Origin: Methylobacterium variabile
GTDB lineage: Bacteria; Pseudomonadota; Alphaproteobacteria; Rhizobiales; Beijerinckiaceae
Direction of reading: 5' to 3'
Assembly: GCF_001043975.1 (NCBI RefSeq)
Contig: NZ_LABY01000084.1
Span: 1 to 63,158, forward strand
DNA: 63,158 nucleotides
A model generated the notes under the pieces. The model was not told the origin of the DNA. It did not search any database and saw nothing but the letters and a program-made list of their open reading frames with translations. A program made the translations under genes and the position numbers. Shown here piece after piece: positions 10,909 through 19,909 of the stretch. Position 1 is the stretch's first letter; each line of letters opens with the position of its first letter.

Positions 10909-11196
10909 TGTATCATCCTCCGTCATGGGGCCCAGCGTGGGGCCTTTCGAGGCTCCGGCCGCAGCGTGACTCTGGGGCGTGCTCGCCCTGCGGCATGTTC
11001 GCCACGGTAACGAACGGTCCCGCTCGGTGTTCCTCACGGGTATCGTCAGGCCGCGCGGCATCCCGGCCCGGCGCCGGGACGTGCGGCAAAGGCGAGCGTT
11101 GCGCCCCGCCGGATTGCAACGCGATCGGGCGCTGCTCTAAGGACTGGCGCCGGCCGGAATGGACCCGGGCCGATGAGGTGGGACCGCGGGACAGGC

Positions 11197-12231
11197 ATGA
11201 CAGGGGATCCGATCCGCCGGGCGCTCGACGACGTCTGGTACTGCGTCGGCGAGAGCCGCAGCGTCCGGCCCGGGGGGATGCGGTCCGTGAGCCTCGGCGA
11301 GGAGGCCGTGGTGGTCGGGCGCGAGGAGACGGGGGCGCTCTTCGCCCTGCGCGACCGCTGCCCCCACCGCGGCATGGCCCTCTCGGCCGGGCGCATGGTC
11401 GACGGCAACCTCGTCTGCCCGTTCCACGGCTGGCAGTTCCGGCCCGACGGCGTCTGCGCGGCGATCCCCGCCCTCGCCCGCCGGGACGACGCCAACTTCG
11501 CCTCGGTCCGCCTCGCCCGCTTCGCGGTGGCGGAGAAGTCCGGCCTGATCTGGGTGAATGCGGGCCGCGATCCGGACGGCGCGCCGCCGATCCCGGAGGT
11601 CGATTTCGCCTATTGCGGCCAGCTGGTCGAGATCCTGGAGGTCGAGGCCTCGTTCGACCTCGTGGCGCTCAGCTTCGTCGACCCGGCCCACGTCGCCTAC
11701 GTGCACGATTCCTGGTGGTGGCGCCCGTCGAAGACGATGAAGGAGAAGGTGAAGCACTTCGCGCCCTCGCCCTTCGGCTTCACCATGACGAGCCACACGG
11801 CGAAGACCGCCTCCCTCGCCTACCGCCTGCTCGGCTCGATCCCGGAGGTCGAGATCGAGTTCCGTCTGCCGGGCGTGCGACTCGAGCGCATCACCGCCGG
11901 CGAGAAGCGCCTCGCCAACTACACCTTCGCCTCGCCCCTCGCCAACGGCCGCACCGCGCTCATCAACGCGATGTACTGGAACATCCCGGCGCTCAACCTG
12001 CTGAAGCCCGTCGCCCGGCCGCTGATGCGCCAGTTCCTGGGCCAGGACCGGGACGTGCTCCAGATCGCGCAGCGCGGCCTCGACCGGAAGCCCGCGATGG
12101 TGCTGATGGGCGAGAGCGACGTACAGTCGCAATGGTACTTCAGCCTCAAGCGCGAGTTCCTGCGCGCCCGGGAGGCCGGCTCCGCCTTCGTCAATCCCCT
12201 CGAGCCGCGGGAGCTGCGCTGGCGCAGTTGA
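11197..12231 (+). CDS. Rieske non-haem iron oxygenase (aromatic ring-hydroxylating type)
   Basis: The Rieske [2Fe-2S] ligands are clear: Cys55-x-His57 (RCPHRG) and Cys74-x2-His77 (CPFHGW). The catalytic domain has the mononuclear-iron motif DPAHVAYVH (D-x2-H-x4-H). This is the architecture of class IA oxygenases such as vanillate demethylase or phthalate and steroid hydroxylases, which need a separate reductase; none is nearby. Start 11197 is used (344 aa); 11173 is also possible. The substrate cannot be inferred. The genes on either side are unrelated. Confidence 0.87.
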   Translation: MTGDPIRRALDDVWYCVGESRSVRPGGMRSVSLGEEAVVVGREETGALFALRDRCPHRGMALSAGRMVDGNLVCPFHGWQFRPDGVCAAIPALARRDDANFASVRLARFAVAEKSGLIWVNAGRDPDGAPPIPEVDFAYCGQLVEILEVEASFDLVALSFVDPAHVAYVHDSWWWRPSKTMKEKVKHFAPSPFGFTMTSHTAKTASLAYRLLGSIPEVEIEFRLPGVRLERITAGEKRLANYTFASPLANGRTALINAMYWNIPALNLLKPVARPLMRQFLGQDRDVLQIAQRGLDRKPAMVLMGESDVQSQWYFSLKREFLRAREAGSAFVNPLEPRELRWRS

Positions 12232-12356
12232 CGCTGGATCGTGATTGCCATCCTGAGTGGCATTCCTTCCACGAAATTGCTCCGGCTGCTCATCCGGGCG
12301 CTATCGCAGCCCGCACCGATTGGCCTATACAGTGTGATCTGCCCCCGGAGATTCGG

Positions 12357-12863
12357 ATGTCGAGGGACATCTTCCGCATCATCTACAAGAGCACCGCCGC
12401 GCATCGGACGGAGGTGATGCTGGGGCAAGGCCACGTCGCCGACCTGCTCGCCACCGCCCGGCAGCGTAACCAGGCGGCCGATGTCTCCGGCGTGCTGGTC
12501 TATACCGGGCTCGGCTTCTTCCAGGTGCTGGAGGGGGCCCGGACCGCGGTGCAGCCGATCTTCGAATCGATCCTGGTCGACCGGCGCCATCACACCCTGG
12601 CGGTGATCGAGATGGACTTCGCGGCCGAGCGCCGCTTCCCCGGCTGGAGCATGGGTTTCCTCGGTACCACCCGGGAGCTGGACGACCGGCTCAACGGCGC
12701 GGATCTCGGGCCGTCCGGCGGGCCCGAAGTCCTCGATCAGCTCCTGCGCCGGACCCTGCTCCTCCTCGTCGACAGCCCGATCAGCATGCCGTGGCTCGGC
12801 GCGCGCGCGGCGCTCGACGACGGCCTCGGGGGACCTGGTCCCTCAGCAGCGCGGCACTCCTGA
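12357..12863 (+). CDS. BLUF domain blue-light sensor
   Basis: 168 residues. Residues 4-100 are a BLUF (FAD-binding blue light) domain with the photocycle residues in place: Tyr10 (RIIYKS), Asn38 (RQRNQA), Gln56 (FFQVLEG), Trp97 and Met99 (FPGWSMGF). No output domain follows, only about 60 C-terminal residues (two helices), so this is a short BLUF protein acting through protein partners. The preceding intergenic DNA (12232-12356) is less GC-rich than average. Phyllosphere methylotrophs commonly carry such sensors. Confidence 0.9.
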   Translation: MSRDIFRIIYKSTAAHRTEVMLGQGHVADLLATARQRNQAADVSGVLVYTGLGFFQVLEGARTAVQPIFESILVDRRHHTLAVIEMDFAAERRFPGWSMGFLGTTRELDDRLNGADLGPSGGPEVLDQLLRRTLLLLVDSPISMPWLGARAALDDGLGGPGPSAARHS

Positions 12864-12973
12864 GCCGGTCCCGCAAGAGGGCTTATCGGCCGGCAGCACA
12901 GGGGACGTCCGCAGCGCCGCCCCGTTCGGGATCGTCCGCCGGACGCGGAGCGGGGCGACGCCCGCCGCCGAGG

Positions 12974-14050
12974 TCACTGCGGCGCGGTGACGGGTGGGGC
13001 CGCCGCCAGCAGGCCCACGGCGACCGCCGGTCCGCAGGTCGAGGCGAAGGCCGTCGCCTCGGGGGCGAGGCGCGGCGCGATCAGGCCCGTCAGGTCCTCG
13101 GCGGTGCGCCCGAGGCGTGCGGCGAGCCGGGCGGCGACGAAGCGGCCTGCGCCGCAGACCGCCAGGGGGGCGTCCTCCGGCAGGTCGCCGCGGGAGAGGA
13201 TCAGCCCGGCGGCGTCGTGCAGCAGGCGCAGCTGGGCCTCGGCGAAGTGGCCGGCGAGGCGGATCCAGTCGGGGCCGGCGCCCTCGTGGCGGTCGCGGCC
13301 GATCATCCGGGCGAGGCGGATCTCTGTCTCGTGCGTCGACTTGCCCTTCAGGTCGGCGGTGTCCTGCTGGTCCTCCACCTCCGGCAGCAGGCCGAGCAGC
13401 CGGTAGGCGTCGGCGGTGGTGGCGAAGCACTCGGCCATCAGCGCGGTGCGCCGGCCGCGGAACGGGGCGCTCCGGCCGAGCGCCAGGAGCGGCGTGCGCA
13501 CTACGCCGGTATAGACCAGCTCGCCGGTCTCCAGCCGCTCGGCGTCGCTGTAGCCGAGGGCGCGGGGCCGGCCGTCGATGATCGGGATCAGGTCGGCGGT
13601 GGTCGAGCCGATGTCGACGAGGAGGGCCGCCGGCCGCGCGAGGCCGACCAGGCAGGCGGTGGCGTGCCAATTGGCGCTGGCGACGTCCGCGGCGTGCGCC
13701 GCCGCGGCCTCGGGCGCCACGAAGCCGGAGCGCCCGGCATAGATCGCGACCGCGCCGGGCAGGTGCCCGGCGGCCCAGGCGGCGAGCTGGGCCACGCCCG
13801 CGGCGCGGTCCGGGAAGCAGTCGGTCAGTTCGCCGGTCATCGTCACGGCGTGGCGGGCGGGCTCCCGGGCCCAGCCCGGCAGGGCCGCGAGCGTCGCGTC
13901 GAGGGCCGGCAGGCCGTTCCAGAGCGGGCACGGCGCCTGCACCACTGCCTGGACCCGCCCGTCCTCCACCAGGGCCGCCTTGACATGGACCCCGCCGAGG
14001 TCCCAGCCGATGACGCGACGGAGCGGAGCGGAGGGATGGGCATGGGTCAC
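12974..14050 (-). CDS. H4MPT/methylofuran-linked ASKHA protein (MfnF-like, TIGR03123 type)
   Basis: 358 residues related to the hydantoinase/oxoprolinase (ASKHA) fold: VIGWDLGGVHVKAALVEDG near the N-terminus and LVDIGSTTADLIPI near residue 170 are the two phosphate-loop motifs. This family is confined to organisms with H4MPT/methanofuran C1 pathways. Its methanogen members include, to my knowledge, MfnF, which joins the furan unit to glutamyl-tyramine. Hence a methylofuran role is likely but inferred. The GTG at 14050 is the probable start, since the open frame otherwise begins at a TTG inside the divergent neighbour. It is back-to-back with the HisA-like gene. Confidence 0.78.
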   Translation of the reverse strand: MTHAHPSAPLRRVIGWDLGGVHVKAALVEDGRVQAVVQAPCPLWNGLPALDATLAALPGWAREPARHAVTMTGELTDCFPDRAAGVAQLAAWAAGHLPGAVAIYAGRSGFVAPEAAAAHAADVASANWHATACLVGLARPAALLVDIGSTTADLIPIIDGRPRALGYSDAERLETGELVYTGVVRTPLLALGRSAPFRGRRTALMAECFATTADAYRLLGLLPEVEDQQDTADLKGKSTHETEIRLARMIGRDRHEGAGPDWIRLAGHFAEAQLRLLHDAAGLILSRGDLPEDAPLAVCGAGRFVAARLAARLGRTAEDLTGLIAPRLAPEATAFASTCGPAVAVGLLAAAPPVTAPQ

Positions 14051-14088
14051 GGTCGGGTCTCGGTCGCTGCACGTCGGGGCGGGGTGGC

Positions 14089-14787
14089 ATGAGCGCCCCT
14101 CCGTCCGCAACCCGGACCGAGGTGGTGCCGGTCCTCGACCTGCGCGGCGGCGTCGTGGTGCGGGCCCGGGCCGGCGAGCGCGAGCGCTACGCGCCGATCG
14201 TCACGCCGCTCAGCCCCGGCGCCGCCCCCGCCGACGTGGCCCGCGGCCTCCTCTCCGCCTGGCCGGCGCGCCGGCTCTACGTCGCGGATCTCGACGCGAT
14301 CGTGGACGGGACGCCGCCCGACCTCGCCGCCATGCGGGCGATCGCGGCGGCCTGCCCGGGGGTGGAGCTGTGGGTCGATGCGGGCTTCTCCACGCAGGCC
14401 GGCGTCGACGCCTTCCTGGCCGCCGGCCTCGGCCGGCCGGTGCTCGGCAGCGAGAGCCAGGCCGACGAGACCCTGGTGCGCCGGCTCGCGGGCCGGGCGG
14501 TGCTCTCCCTCGACAGCCGGGACGGCCTGCCCCTCGGGCCCGCCTCCCTGCACGAGGACGCCTCGACCTGGCCGCCGGAGGTGATCGTGATGACGCTCGC
14601 GCGGGTCGGCAGCGGTGCGGGGCCGGACCTCGCGGGCCTGCGCGCCCTCAAGGCACGGGCGCCGGACATCGCCTTCTACGCCGCCGGCGGCCTGCGCGGG
14701 CCCGAGGACCTGCCGGCGCTCGCCGCGGCGGGGGCTGCCGGGGTGCTGGTCGCGAGCGCGATCCACGACGGGCGGCTGCGGGCCTGA
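14089..14787 (+). CDS. HisA/HisF-related TIM-barrel protein of the C1 gene set
   Basis: 232 residues with a HisA-like half-barrel repeat pattern: VVPVLDLRGGVVVRARAGER at the start, LYVADLDAIVDG, LWVDAGF, LGSES, FYAAGGLRGPEDL and GVLVASAIHDG at the phosphate-binding end. True HisA is expected elsewhere in the genome; this homologue belongs to the hisAF-related group found with H4MPT genes in methanogens and methylotrophs. The reaction is unknown. Its ATG is only 38 bases from the divergent MfnF-like start. A hairpin follows the stop. Confidence 0.8.
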   Translation: MSAPPSATRTEVVPVLDLRGGVVVRARAGERERYAPIVTPLSPGAAPADVARGLLSAWPARRLYVADLDAIVDGTPPDLAAMRAIAAACPGVELWVDAGFSTQAGVDAFLAAGLGRPVLGSESQADETLVRRLAGRAVLSLDSRDGLPLGPASLHEDASTWPPEVIVMTLARVGSGAGPDLAGLRALKARAPDIAFYAAGGLRGPEDLPALAAAGAAGVLVASAIHDGRLRA

Positions 14788-14798
14788 AACACGGGAAA

Positions 14799-14822
14799 GG
14801 GAGGGCCCGGGCGGGCCCTCCC
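14799..14822. terminator. Convergent hairpin between the HisA-like gene and fae
   Basis: A 10-bp GC stem with a 4-base loop (14809-14812), 12 bases after the HisA-like stop and downstream of fae on the other strand. There is no T-run. Confidence 0.6.
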
Positions 14823-14833
14823 GATCGCGATGG

Positions 14834-14938
14834 TCAGCGTCCGAGGAAGATGGAGGCCAGTCGCTGGAACAGCCCCTGCGGCGGAGGCGGCGGGGGCGGC
14901 GGAGGAGGCGCCGCTGACTGTTCCGGACGGTTTCCTGT
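14834..14938 (-). other. In-frame extension downstream of the fae stop codon (candidate readthrough peptide)
   Basis: Directly after the fae TAG (14939-14941) the same frame stays open for 34 codons to a TGA at 14834-14836. It reads TGNRPEQSAA, then ten prolines written with mixed codons, then QGLFQRLASIFLGR. No ATG, GTG or TTG occurs in frame after the TAG, so it could be made only by readthrough or frameshifting. The last 14 codons have normal GC3-rich usage and form an amphipathic helix; the first eight look less coding. It may instead be a relic of a longer Fae. Confidence 0.45.
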
Positions 14939-15454
14939 CTAGGCGACGTTGGCCGCGAAGGGGTGCTGCGCGGTCTTGTACTGCTGCGTGACCTCGGCGG
15001 CGGTCGGCGAGCCCTTGATGGCGCGCTGAATCGACAGCTTCGTGGCCTCGTAGTTGTACTTCTCGATCTTGGCGTCGTCCGCGGCTTCCCAGTGGATGAA
15101 CACGCCGACCAGGATGTAGAGGTCGTCGGCCTCGCTGGCCGGGATGATGCCCTCGGCGACGCAATCCTGCACCGCCTTGGCCACGGCGTGCTGGGCGGGG
15201 CCGAACATCTGGACGGCCTGGCGGGCGTCGTTGATGGTGACCTTGTTGAACAGCAGGGTGTTCGGCTTGCAGGGCAGGTTCGGCGCCACCACCGCGAGCA
15301 GGCTGGTGAAGCCGTGCTTGTTGTTGGTCAGGCTGTTGCAGAACGCCGTCTCGGCGGCGCTGCCGCGCGGGCCGATGATCAGGTCGATATGCGCCACCTC
15401 GTTACCGTCGCCGACGAGGGCCTCGCCCACCATCACCTTATTGATCGTCGCCAT
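14939..15454 (-). CDS. fae: Formaldehyde-activating enzyme
   Basis: 171 residues, nearly identical in length and pattern to methylotroph Fae. Fae condenses free formaldehyde with tetrahydromethanopterin to methylene-H4MPT in the cytoplasm. Hallmarks are [20 protein letters not shown] (with the conserved active-site His), [36 protein letters not shown] and [12 protein letters not shown]. The stop is TAG and an in-frame coding-like extension follows it. The gene is last in the minus-strand C1 run, 213 bases after the CitG-like gene, so it may have its own promoter, as expected for a very abundant protein. Confidence 0.97.
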   Translation of the reverse strand: MATINKVMVGEALVGDGNEVAHIDLIIGPRGSAAETAFCNSLTNNKHGFTSLLAVVAPNLPCKPNTLLFNKVTINDARQAVQMFGPAQHAVAKAVQDCVAEGIIPASEADDLYILVGVFIHWEAADDAKIEKYNYEATKLSIQRAIKGSPTAAEVTQQYKTAQHPFAANVA

Positions 15455-15667
15455 GTGGGGTTTCTCCCAGGTGTCGATAAGGTTAGCCGACCGCCCGAAC
15501 AATGCGGATCGACCCCGCCATCCTTGTTGTCGGCGTTCAGCGGGAGGCCGAACCGGTTGACCGGATAGCGGCCGGACCCTACAGCGCCGCTGAACCGTGA
15601 ACAAGCCGGCCAAGCCGGTACAATGGTCCATTTCGGGCCCGGCGCCCGAAGGAAAGCCGTACCGAGA

Positions 15668-16603
15668 CTAAGACTTATTGGCGGGTTGCGCGGGATCGGG
15701 CCCTGCTCCGGCCTTCAGGCCGCCGATCGCGTCGAGAAACAGGGTCGCCACCGTGAGGTCGGCGCTGGTGCCGGGGTTGAGGCCCGCGGCCTTCAGGGCG
15801 GCGTCGTGGGCGAGCAGGACCGCCCGCGCGCCCTCGCCGAGGGCGAGCCCGCCCAGGGCGGCCTCGGCCTCCGCCCGCACCGCCTCGGCCGCGGCGGCGC
15901 CGAACTTGCGGACGATGTGGCTGTCGGGGAAGCCCGCCAGGAAGGCGAGGTGCACTGCCGTGGTGGTCCAGGGCTCGGTGAGGCCCCGGGCGCGCGCCGC
16001 CGCGAGGGCGGAGAGGCCGGTCTCGAACAGGTCGGCGAAGCCGGTGACGTAGGCCCGGGCGATGCGGTCGCGCTCCGCCGCCTCCGCCATCGCGGCGAGG
16101 AGCGGCGGCGGCGGTCCCTCCGCCGTGACGTCGTGGCGCGCGGCCCGGCCGAGGCCGCCGGGGCTGGCGAGGCGGATCGCCGCGTAGATCCCGGCCGCAT
16201 CCGTGGTGTCGAGCCCCGCCAGCACCGCGGCCAGGGCCGGGCGCAGGGGGCCGGGCCGCTCCGCCGCGGCCGCGAGCGGCGCGCAGAGGAGCACGATGCC
16301 GAGATTGGTGTTCTGGCCGATGCCGACCCGGGTGGCGGCGACCGCGCCTTCCGCCCGCGCCCCGACCCGGGCGCCGGCCGCGGCGATGTGGGGCGCGGAG
16401 AGGACCGCGCTCGCCTCGAAATCCGCCACCGTCATCCGGTGCCCGGCGGCGTGGACGTGGACGTTGCCGGGCTTGATCGCCGCCAGCTCCGCCCGGCAGG
16501 CCGCGAGGTAGGCCGCGGCGATCGCCTCCGGGCCGAGCGCCGGTTCGCCAGGAGACACCGGCGCCTCGGGCGGCGGCACCGGCGCCTCGGGCGGCGGCAT
16601 CAT
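15668..16603 (-). CDS. Triphosphoribosyl-dephospho-CoA synthase (CitG/MdcB)-like protein of the C1 cluster
   Basis: 311 residues of the CitG-like helical family: AAYLAACRAELAAIKPGNVHVHAAGH, VGIGQNTNLGIVLLCAPLA, DVTAEG and AAGLNPGTSADLTVATLFLDAI. No citrate or malonate lyase genes are here; instead it sits between the RimK-like gene and fae, as in other H4MPT methylotrophs, so a role in H4MPT or methylofuran synthesis is inferred. The ATG overlaps the RimK-like stop (ATGA). The first 14 residues are a duplicated PPPEAPV motif from a 21-bp DNA tandem. It corresponds to one of the uncharacterised C1-cluster orf genes; I do not assign a number. Confidence 0.78.
   Translation of the reverse strand: MMPPPEAPVPPPEAPVSPGEPALGPEAIAAAYLAACRAELAAIKPGNVHVHAAGHRMTVADFEASAVLSAPHIAAAGARVGARAEGAVAATRVGIGQNTNLGIVLLCAPLAAAAERPGPLRPALAAVLAGLDTTDAAGIYAAIRLASPGGLGRAARHDVTAEGPPPPLLAAMAEAAERDRIARAYVTGFADLFETGLSALAAARARGLTEPWTTTAVHLAFLAGFPDSHIVRKFGAAAAEAVRAEAEAALGGLALGEGARAVLLAHDAALKAAGLNPGTSADLTVATLFLDAIGGLKAGAGPDPAQPANKS
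16560..16601 (-). repeat. 21-bp tandem duplication at the 5' end of the CitG-like gene
   Basis: Two almost identical 21-base copies (16560-16580 and 16581-16601) encode the repeated PPPEAPV at the N-terminus, ahead of the conserved domain. Confidence 0.8.
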
Positions 16604-17520
16604 GGCGGGCCGCCGGCGGCCACGAGCCGAGGCGGATGCCCGGCCCGCACCGCCGCCAGGAAGCCGGCCGCGACCTCCCGGGCGATGTCGACCGGGGTGA
16701 CCTGCTGCAGGCCCGACCAGGCCGGCATGCTGTTGACCTCCAGCACCAGGAAGCCGCCCTCCCCGTCCTCGACGAGGTCGACGCCGGTATAGCCGCAGCC
16801 GACCGCCGCGGCGGCCTCCTCGGCGAGCGCGGCGGCCCGGGCCGGCGGGCGCCAGGGCAGCGGCCGGCCGCCCCGGTGGACGTTGGTGATCCAGCCGTCG
16901 CCCTCGCGGATCATCCCGGCGACCGCCCGGCCGGCGCAGACGAAGATCCGGTAGTCCTGCCACGCCGCGTCGCGCCGGGCGACGTAGCGCTGGAGGTAGT
17001 AGACCCGGCCGACCAGCTCCTCGGGCGGCAGCTCCTCGGGCCGGACGATGAGCTGGAGGCCCTCCCCCTGCGAGCCGAACAGGGGCTTCAGCACCAGTGG
17101 CCGGCCAGGCGCCGCCTCCCGGGCCACGACCTCGGCGGCGGCGTCGCGGCGCGAGAGCACGAAGGTCTCCGGCGTCGGGATGCGGCGGCGCGCCAGCAGC
17201 AGGCTCGTCATCGCCTTGTCGACCGAGCGCTCGATGGCGGTCGGTCCGTTCCACACCACGGTGCCGGCGGCCACGAGGGCGTGCAGGGCGCCGAGCCGCA
17301 TCGTCGTGGCCTCGAAGGTGCCGCCCGCGATGGTGCGCAGCAGCACCCCGTCCGGCAGCCCGCCGCCGAAGCCCGGCACCCGCAGGGGCTCGTCGTGGCC
17401 GGTCTCGACCGTGACCTCGGCCAGCGAGAACAGCACCGGCGCGGCGCCGAGATCCGTCAAGGCGGCGAGGAGCCGGGCCTTGTGCCAGGCGCCGTTATCG
17501 GCCGCGAGCCCGATCCGCAT
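16600..17520 (-). CDS. RimK-family ATP-grasp ligase of the C1 cluster
   Basis: 306 residues with the ATP-grasp layout of RimK glutamate ligases: MRIGLAADNGAWHKARLLAAL pre-grasp domain, NGPTAIERSVDKAMTSLLLA, RPLVLKPLFGSQGEGLQLIV (ATP lysine plus glycine loop), YLQRYV, DYRIFVCAGRAVAGMIR and the metal site FLVLEVNSMPAWSGLQ. RimK relatives add amino acids, often glutamate, to carboxylates. Methylofuran of methylotrophs carries a polyglutamate tail, so a tailoring ligase is a reasonable inference. It lies 20 bases downstream of mch and overlaps the CitG-like gene. Confidence 0.83.
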   Translation of the reverse strand: MRIGLAADNGAWHKARLLAALTDLGAAPVLFSLAEVTVETGHDEPLRVPGFGGGLPDGVLLRTIAGGTFEATTMRLGALHALVAAGTVVWNGPTAIERSVDKAMTSLLLARRRIPTPETFVLSRRDAAAEVVAREAAPGRPLVLKPLFGSQGEGLQLIVRPEELPPEELVGRVYYLQRYVARRDAAWQDYRIFVCAGRAVAGMIREGDGWITNVHRGGRPLPWRPPARAAALAEEAAAAVGCGYTGVDLVEDGEGGFLVLEVNSMPAWSGLQQVTPVDIAREVAAGFLAAVRAGHPPRLVAAGGPP

Positions 17521-17540
17521 GGGTGACCTCAAGGGGCGGC

Positions 17541-18530
17541 TCAGGCGAAGGAGCGCGCCACCAGCTCCGGCACCAGCCGGCCGGCCCGGTGGCTGTGGCC
17601 GGAGCGGAGCGAGGTCACCACCACCTCGGCCGGGCTGAACAGGTGCTTGTCGATAGCGTAGAAGTCGCCGTTGAAGCGGGAAAAAATCTCCGCGAAGGGC
17701 GCGCCGTGGTCGCGCGAGGTGGTGCTCGGCAGCGCCTCGGCCAGCCCCTTGGCGTCGGCATCGTCGGCCTCGACGAAGAGCTGCACCCGCCCGCCGTAGA
17801 TGATCGCGTCGTTGGTGCGGCCCATGGCCTGGATGAAGTCCGGGTGCGGCGGGCTCAAGGGCGCCGCCCCGAGGCCGTCGACGATCGCGCCGAGATCGAA
17901 CCCGACCGAGTGCGCCTTGTGCAGGGCGACCTCCAGCACCCGGGCGACCACCTGGGTCGCACCGGCGAGGCTCTGGGTCGGGGCGTACACGAAGGTGACG
18001 TCGGCCGGGCGGACGCCCGCGGCGGCCGCCACCTTGGCGGTGACGGAGGGCGGCGGCGGGCTGCCCGATTCGAGCACCAGGACGATGCGGTCGGCGGGGT
18101 CGCGGTAGGCCAGCTCCTCGAACAGGTGCTCCGTCCCGGCGGCCGCCCGGCCGGGGCCGGACCCGAGGGCGAAGAAGCCCGAGCCGCCCTCCTCGTCGGC
18201 CAGGTTCCAGCCGGCATACTGGCTGCCGAGGCAGGCCAGCACCGGGTCGGTGCTGTGCACGGTCACGGTGAAGGGCCAGGCCTCGAGGGGCCCGGCGGGT
18301 CCGACCGTGACGGTGCCGAGGCCGCCGAGGCAGATCTCGGCGATGCGCCGCCCGGCCTCGATTGAGCCCCGCGCCTGCGCCCCGGCATCGATCAGCCGCG
18401 AGCCGTCCGCCGCCCGCGTCACGCCGAGGCGCAGGCGGACCGCCTCGGCGGCCAGGGCCTCGACCAGGGGAGCGGCGAGCGCGTTCACGCTCGGGCGCTG
18501 CGGGACGGCGGACGCGGAGGCTGCACTCAT
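17541..18530 (-). CDS. mch: Methenyltetrahydromethanopterin cyclohydrolase
   Basis: 329 residues. Mch hydrolyses methenyl-H4MPT to 5-formyl-H4MPT, the step between MtdB and the Fhc complex. Diagnostic stretches are [16 protein letters not shown] [72 protein letters not shown] and [21 protein letters not shown]. The ATG at 18530 is the first start before the conserved region; about 175 bases separate it from the upstream ATP-grasp gene, enough for a promoter. It is in the same run as mtdB and fae. Confidence 0.97.
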   Translation of the reverse strand: MSAASASAVPQRPSVNALAAPLVEALAAEAVRLRLGVTRAADGSRLIDAGAQARGSIEAGRRIAEICLGGLGTVTVGPAGPLEAWPFTVTVHSTDPVLACLGSQYAGWNLADEEGGSGFFALGSGPGRAAAGTEHLFEELAYRDPADRIVLVLESGSPPPPSVTAKVAAAAGVRPADVTFVYAPTQSLAGATQVVARVLEVALHKAHSVGFDLGAIVDGLGAAPLSPPHPDFIQAMGRTNDAIIYGGRVQLFVEADDADAKGLAEALPSTTSRDHGAPFAEIFSRFNGDFYAIDKHLFSPAEVVVTSLRSGHSHRAGRLVPELVARSFA

Positions 18531-18705
18531 CGGGTTACTCCCTCGGGCCAAGTCGGGGCGGGTGGCTCCCCGGGGCAGGCGGACAGATCGGTCGGGGGCC
18601 TCTGCGGGCCCGTCTTGCTCTCTCTTGCGAGTGCGGCGCGGGACCCCCTCTCCCGCGGGCGCCGTCGCAGTCACACAACGCCGCACGGCCCGATGTGCCT
18701 CTCTG

Positions 18706-19899
18706 CTAGCCCACACAGGAGAGAGGATCCTGCGAGACTTTGCCGAGGGTGAAGGGGTGGCCGGCGAGAGCCCGTGCGGTGTCGGCCGGCCCCTCCTCCA
18801 ACCTCGCCCGCAGGGCCTTGGCCCGCAATGCGACGGCGCGCCGGGCCGAACGCGCATCCGGTCCCCCGGCCAGCACCGTGCAGACCGGCGCGCCGGCCTC
18901 GACGCGACTTCCCGCGGCGGGCCGGTCCATCGCCCAGTCGGGCCAGTCGAGGAGCGGCACCGCGGGGATCGCCGGGCCGGCATAGAGGATCTCGCTCGCG
19001 GCGGCGCCCTGCGGCAGGGCCGAGGTGTTCGGCAATCGGCCGGAACTCGCCGCGACGTGGGCGGAAAAGAGCGGTGCGGGCCCGCGGTCGAGCACGTCCA
19101 GGGTGGCGCCCGGGCGCGGATTGACCTCGAGGAGCCACCAGCGCTCGCCATCGACCAGGAGGTCGGCGCTCACGAGGCCCCGCAGCCCCGTCGTCGCGAC
19201 GAGGCCGGCGAGCGCCCGCTCGGCACCACATTGCACCGCCGCCGGCAGCGTGCCCGGCCCGGCGGCGCCGGCGTAGCGGAACGGCCGGCCGGGCCCGGGG
19301 GCCGCCCACTGCTCCGTCACCGCCAGCACGGCGACCGTTCGGCCGTCCGCGAGGGCGTTGAGCGAGCGCGGCAGGCCCGGCACGCGGCGCTGGAGATAGG
19401 CGCCCGCCGGGAGCCGGCCCGGGGTGGCCGGGCGGATGTGGCCGCCGCCCGAGGCGCCGCGCCACTTCGCCAGCCAGGCCTGCGGGTCGGGCACCGGCGC
19501 CAGGGCGATCTCCGGGTGCGGGATGCCGAGGCGTCCGCACAGGGCCGCGAAGCCGACCGGATCCTTCAGGGCGGCGACCGCCTCCGGCGCGGCTCCGAGC
19601 AGGCGGTGACGCCCGGCGAGGCGCCACATCAGGCCGGGCGCCCCCTCGAACCCGGAGCCGAGGACGAGGCCGACGGGAGCGCCCGCCTCCGCGGCGAGGG
19701 CGGCGAGCGCCGCCTCCACGGCCCGGGCCCCCAGGCCGGTGCCGAGGCGGCCCGGCACGCGGCGGTAGCCCTCCGCGAGGGCGCGGGTGTCCTCGTCGCC
19801 GAACAGGTCGGCGACGAAGGGGCGGTAGCCCGCCCGCCGGGCCGCGGCGGCCAGCGCCCGGCCCGACTGCGCCGCGATCAGCACCGCCTCGCCGGTCAT
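18706..19899 (-). CDS. ATP-grasp carboligase-like protein of the C1 cluster (possible MfnD-type)
   Basis: 397 residues resembling the predicted ATP-dependent carboligases of COG2232. Motifs: [61 protein letters not shown], and a metal/ATP site [18 protein letters not shown]. The archaeal tyramine-glutamate ligase MfnD is, as I recall, an ATP-grasp of this type, so a methylofuran amide-ligase role is possible; this is inference. The classical ATP-binding Lys loop is less clear than in the RimK-like neighbour. It begins 10 bases after the mtdB stop, so the two are co-transcribed. Confidence 0.75.
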   Translation of the reverse strand: MTGEAVLIAAQSGRALAAAARRAGYRPFVADLFGDEDTRALAEGYRRVPGRLGTGLGARAVEAALAALAAEAGAPVGLVLGSGFEGAPGLMWRLAGRHRLLGAAPEAVAALKDPVGFAALCGRLGIPHPEIALAPVPDPQAWLAKWRGASGGGHIRPATPGRLPAGAYLQRRVPGLPRSLNALADGRTVAVLAVTEQWAAPGPGRPFRYAGAAGPGTLPAAVQCGAERALAGLVATTGLRGLVSADLLVDGERWWLLEVNPRPGATLDVLDRGPAPLFSAHVAASSGRLPNTSALPQGAAASEILYAGPAIPAVPLLDWPDWAMDRPAAGSRVEAGAPVCTVLAGGPDARSARRAVALRAKALRARLEEGPADTARALAGHPFTLGKVSQDPLSCVG

Positions 19900-19909
19900 G
19901 CCCGCCTCG

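Noticed and set aside
14676..15164. A 162-residue minus-strand frame across fae
   Set aside because: It is a shifted shadow of fae with Arg/Gly/Pro-rich composition; the fae frame is the real one.
15668..16603. CitG-like gene as part of a citrate or malonate lyase operon
   Set aside because: No lyase subunit or acyl-carrier gene is near; the context is H4MPT metabolism.
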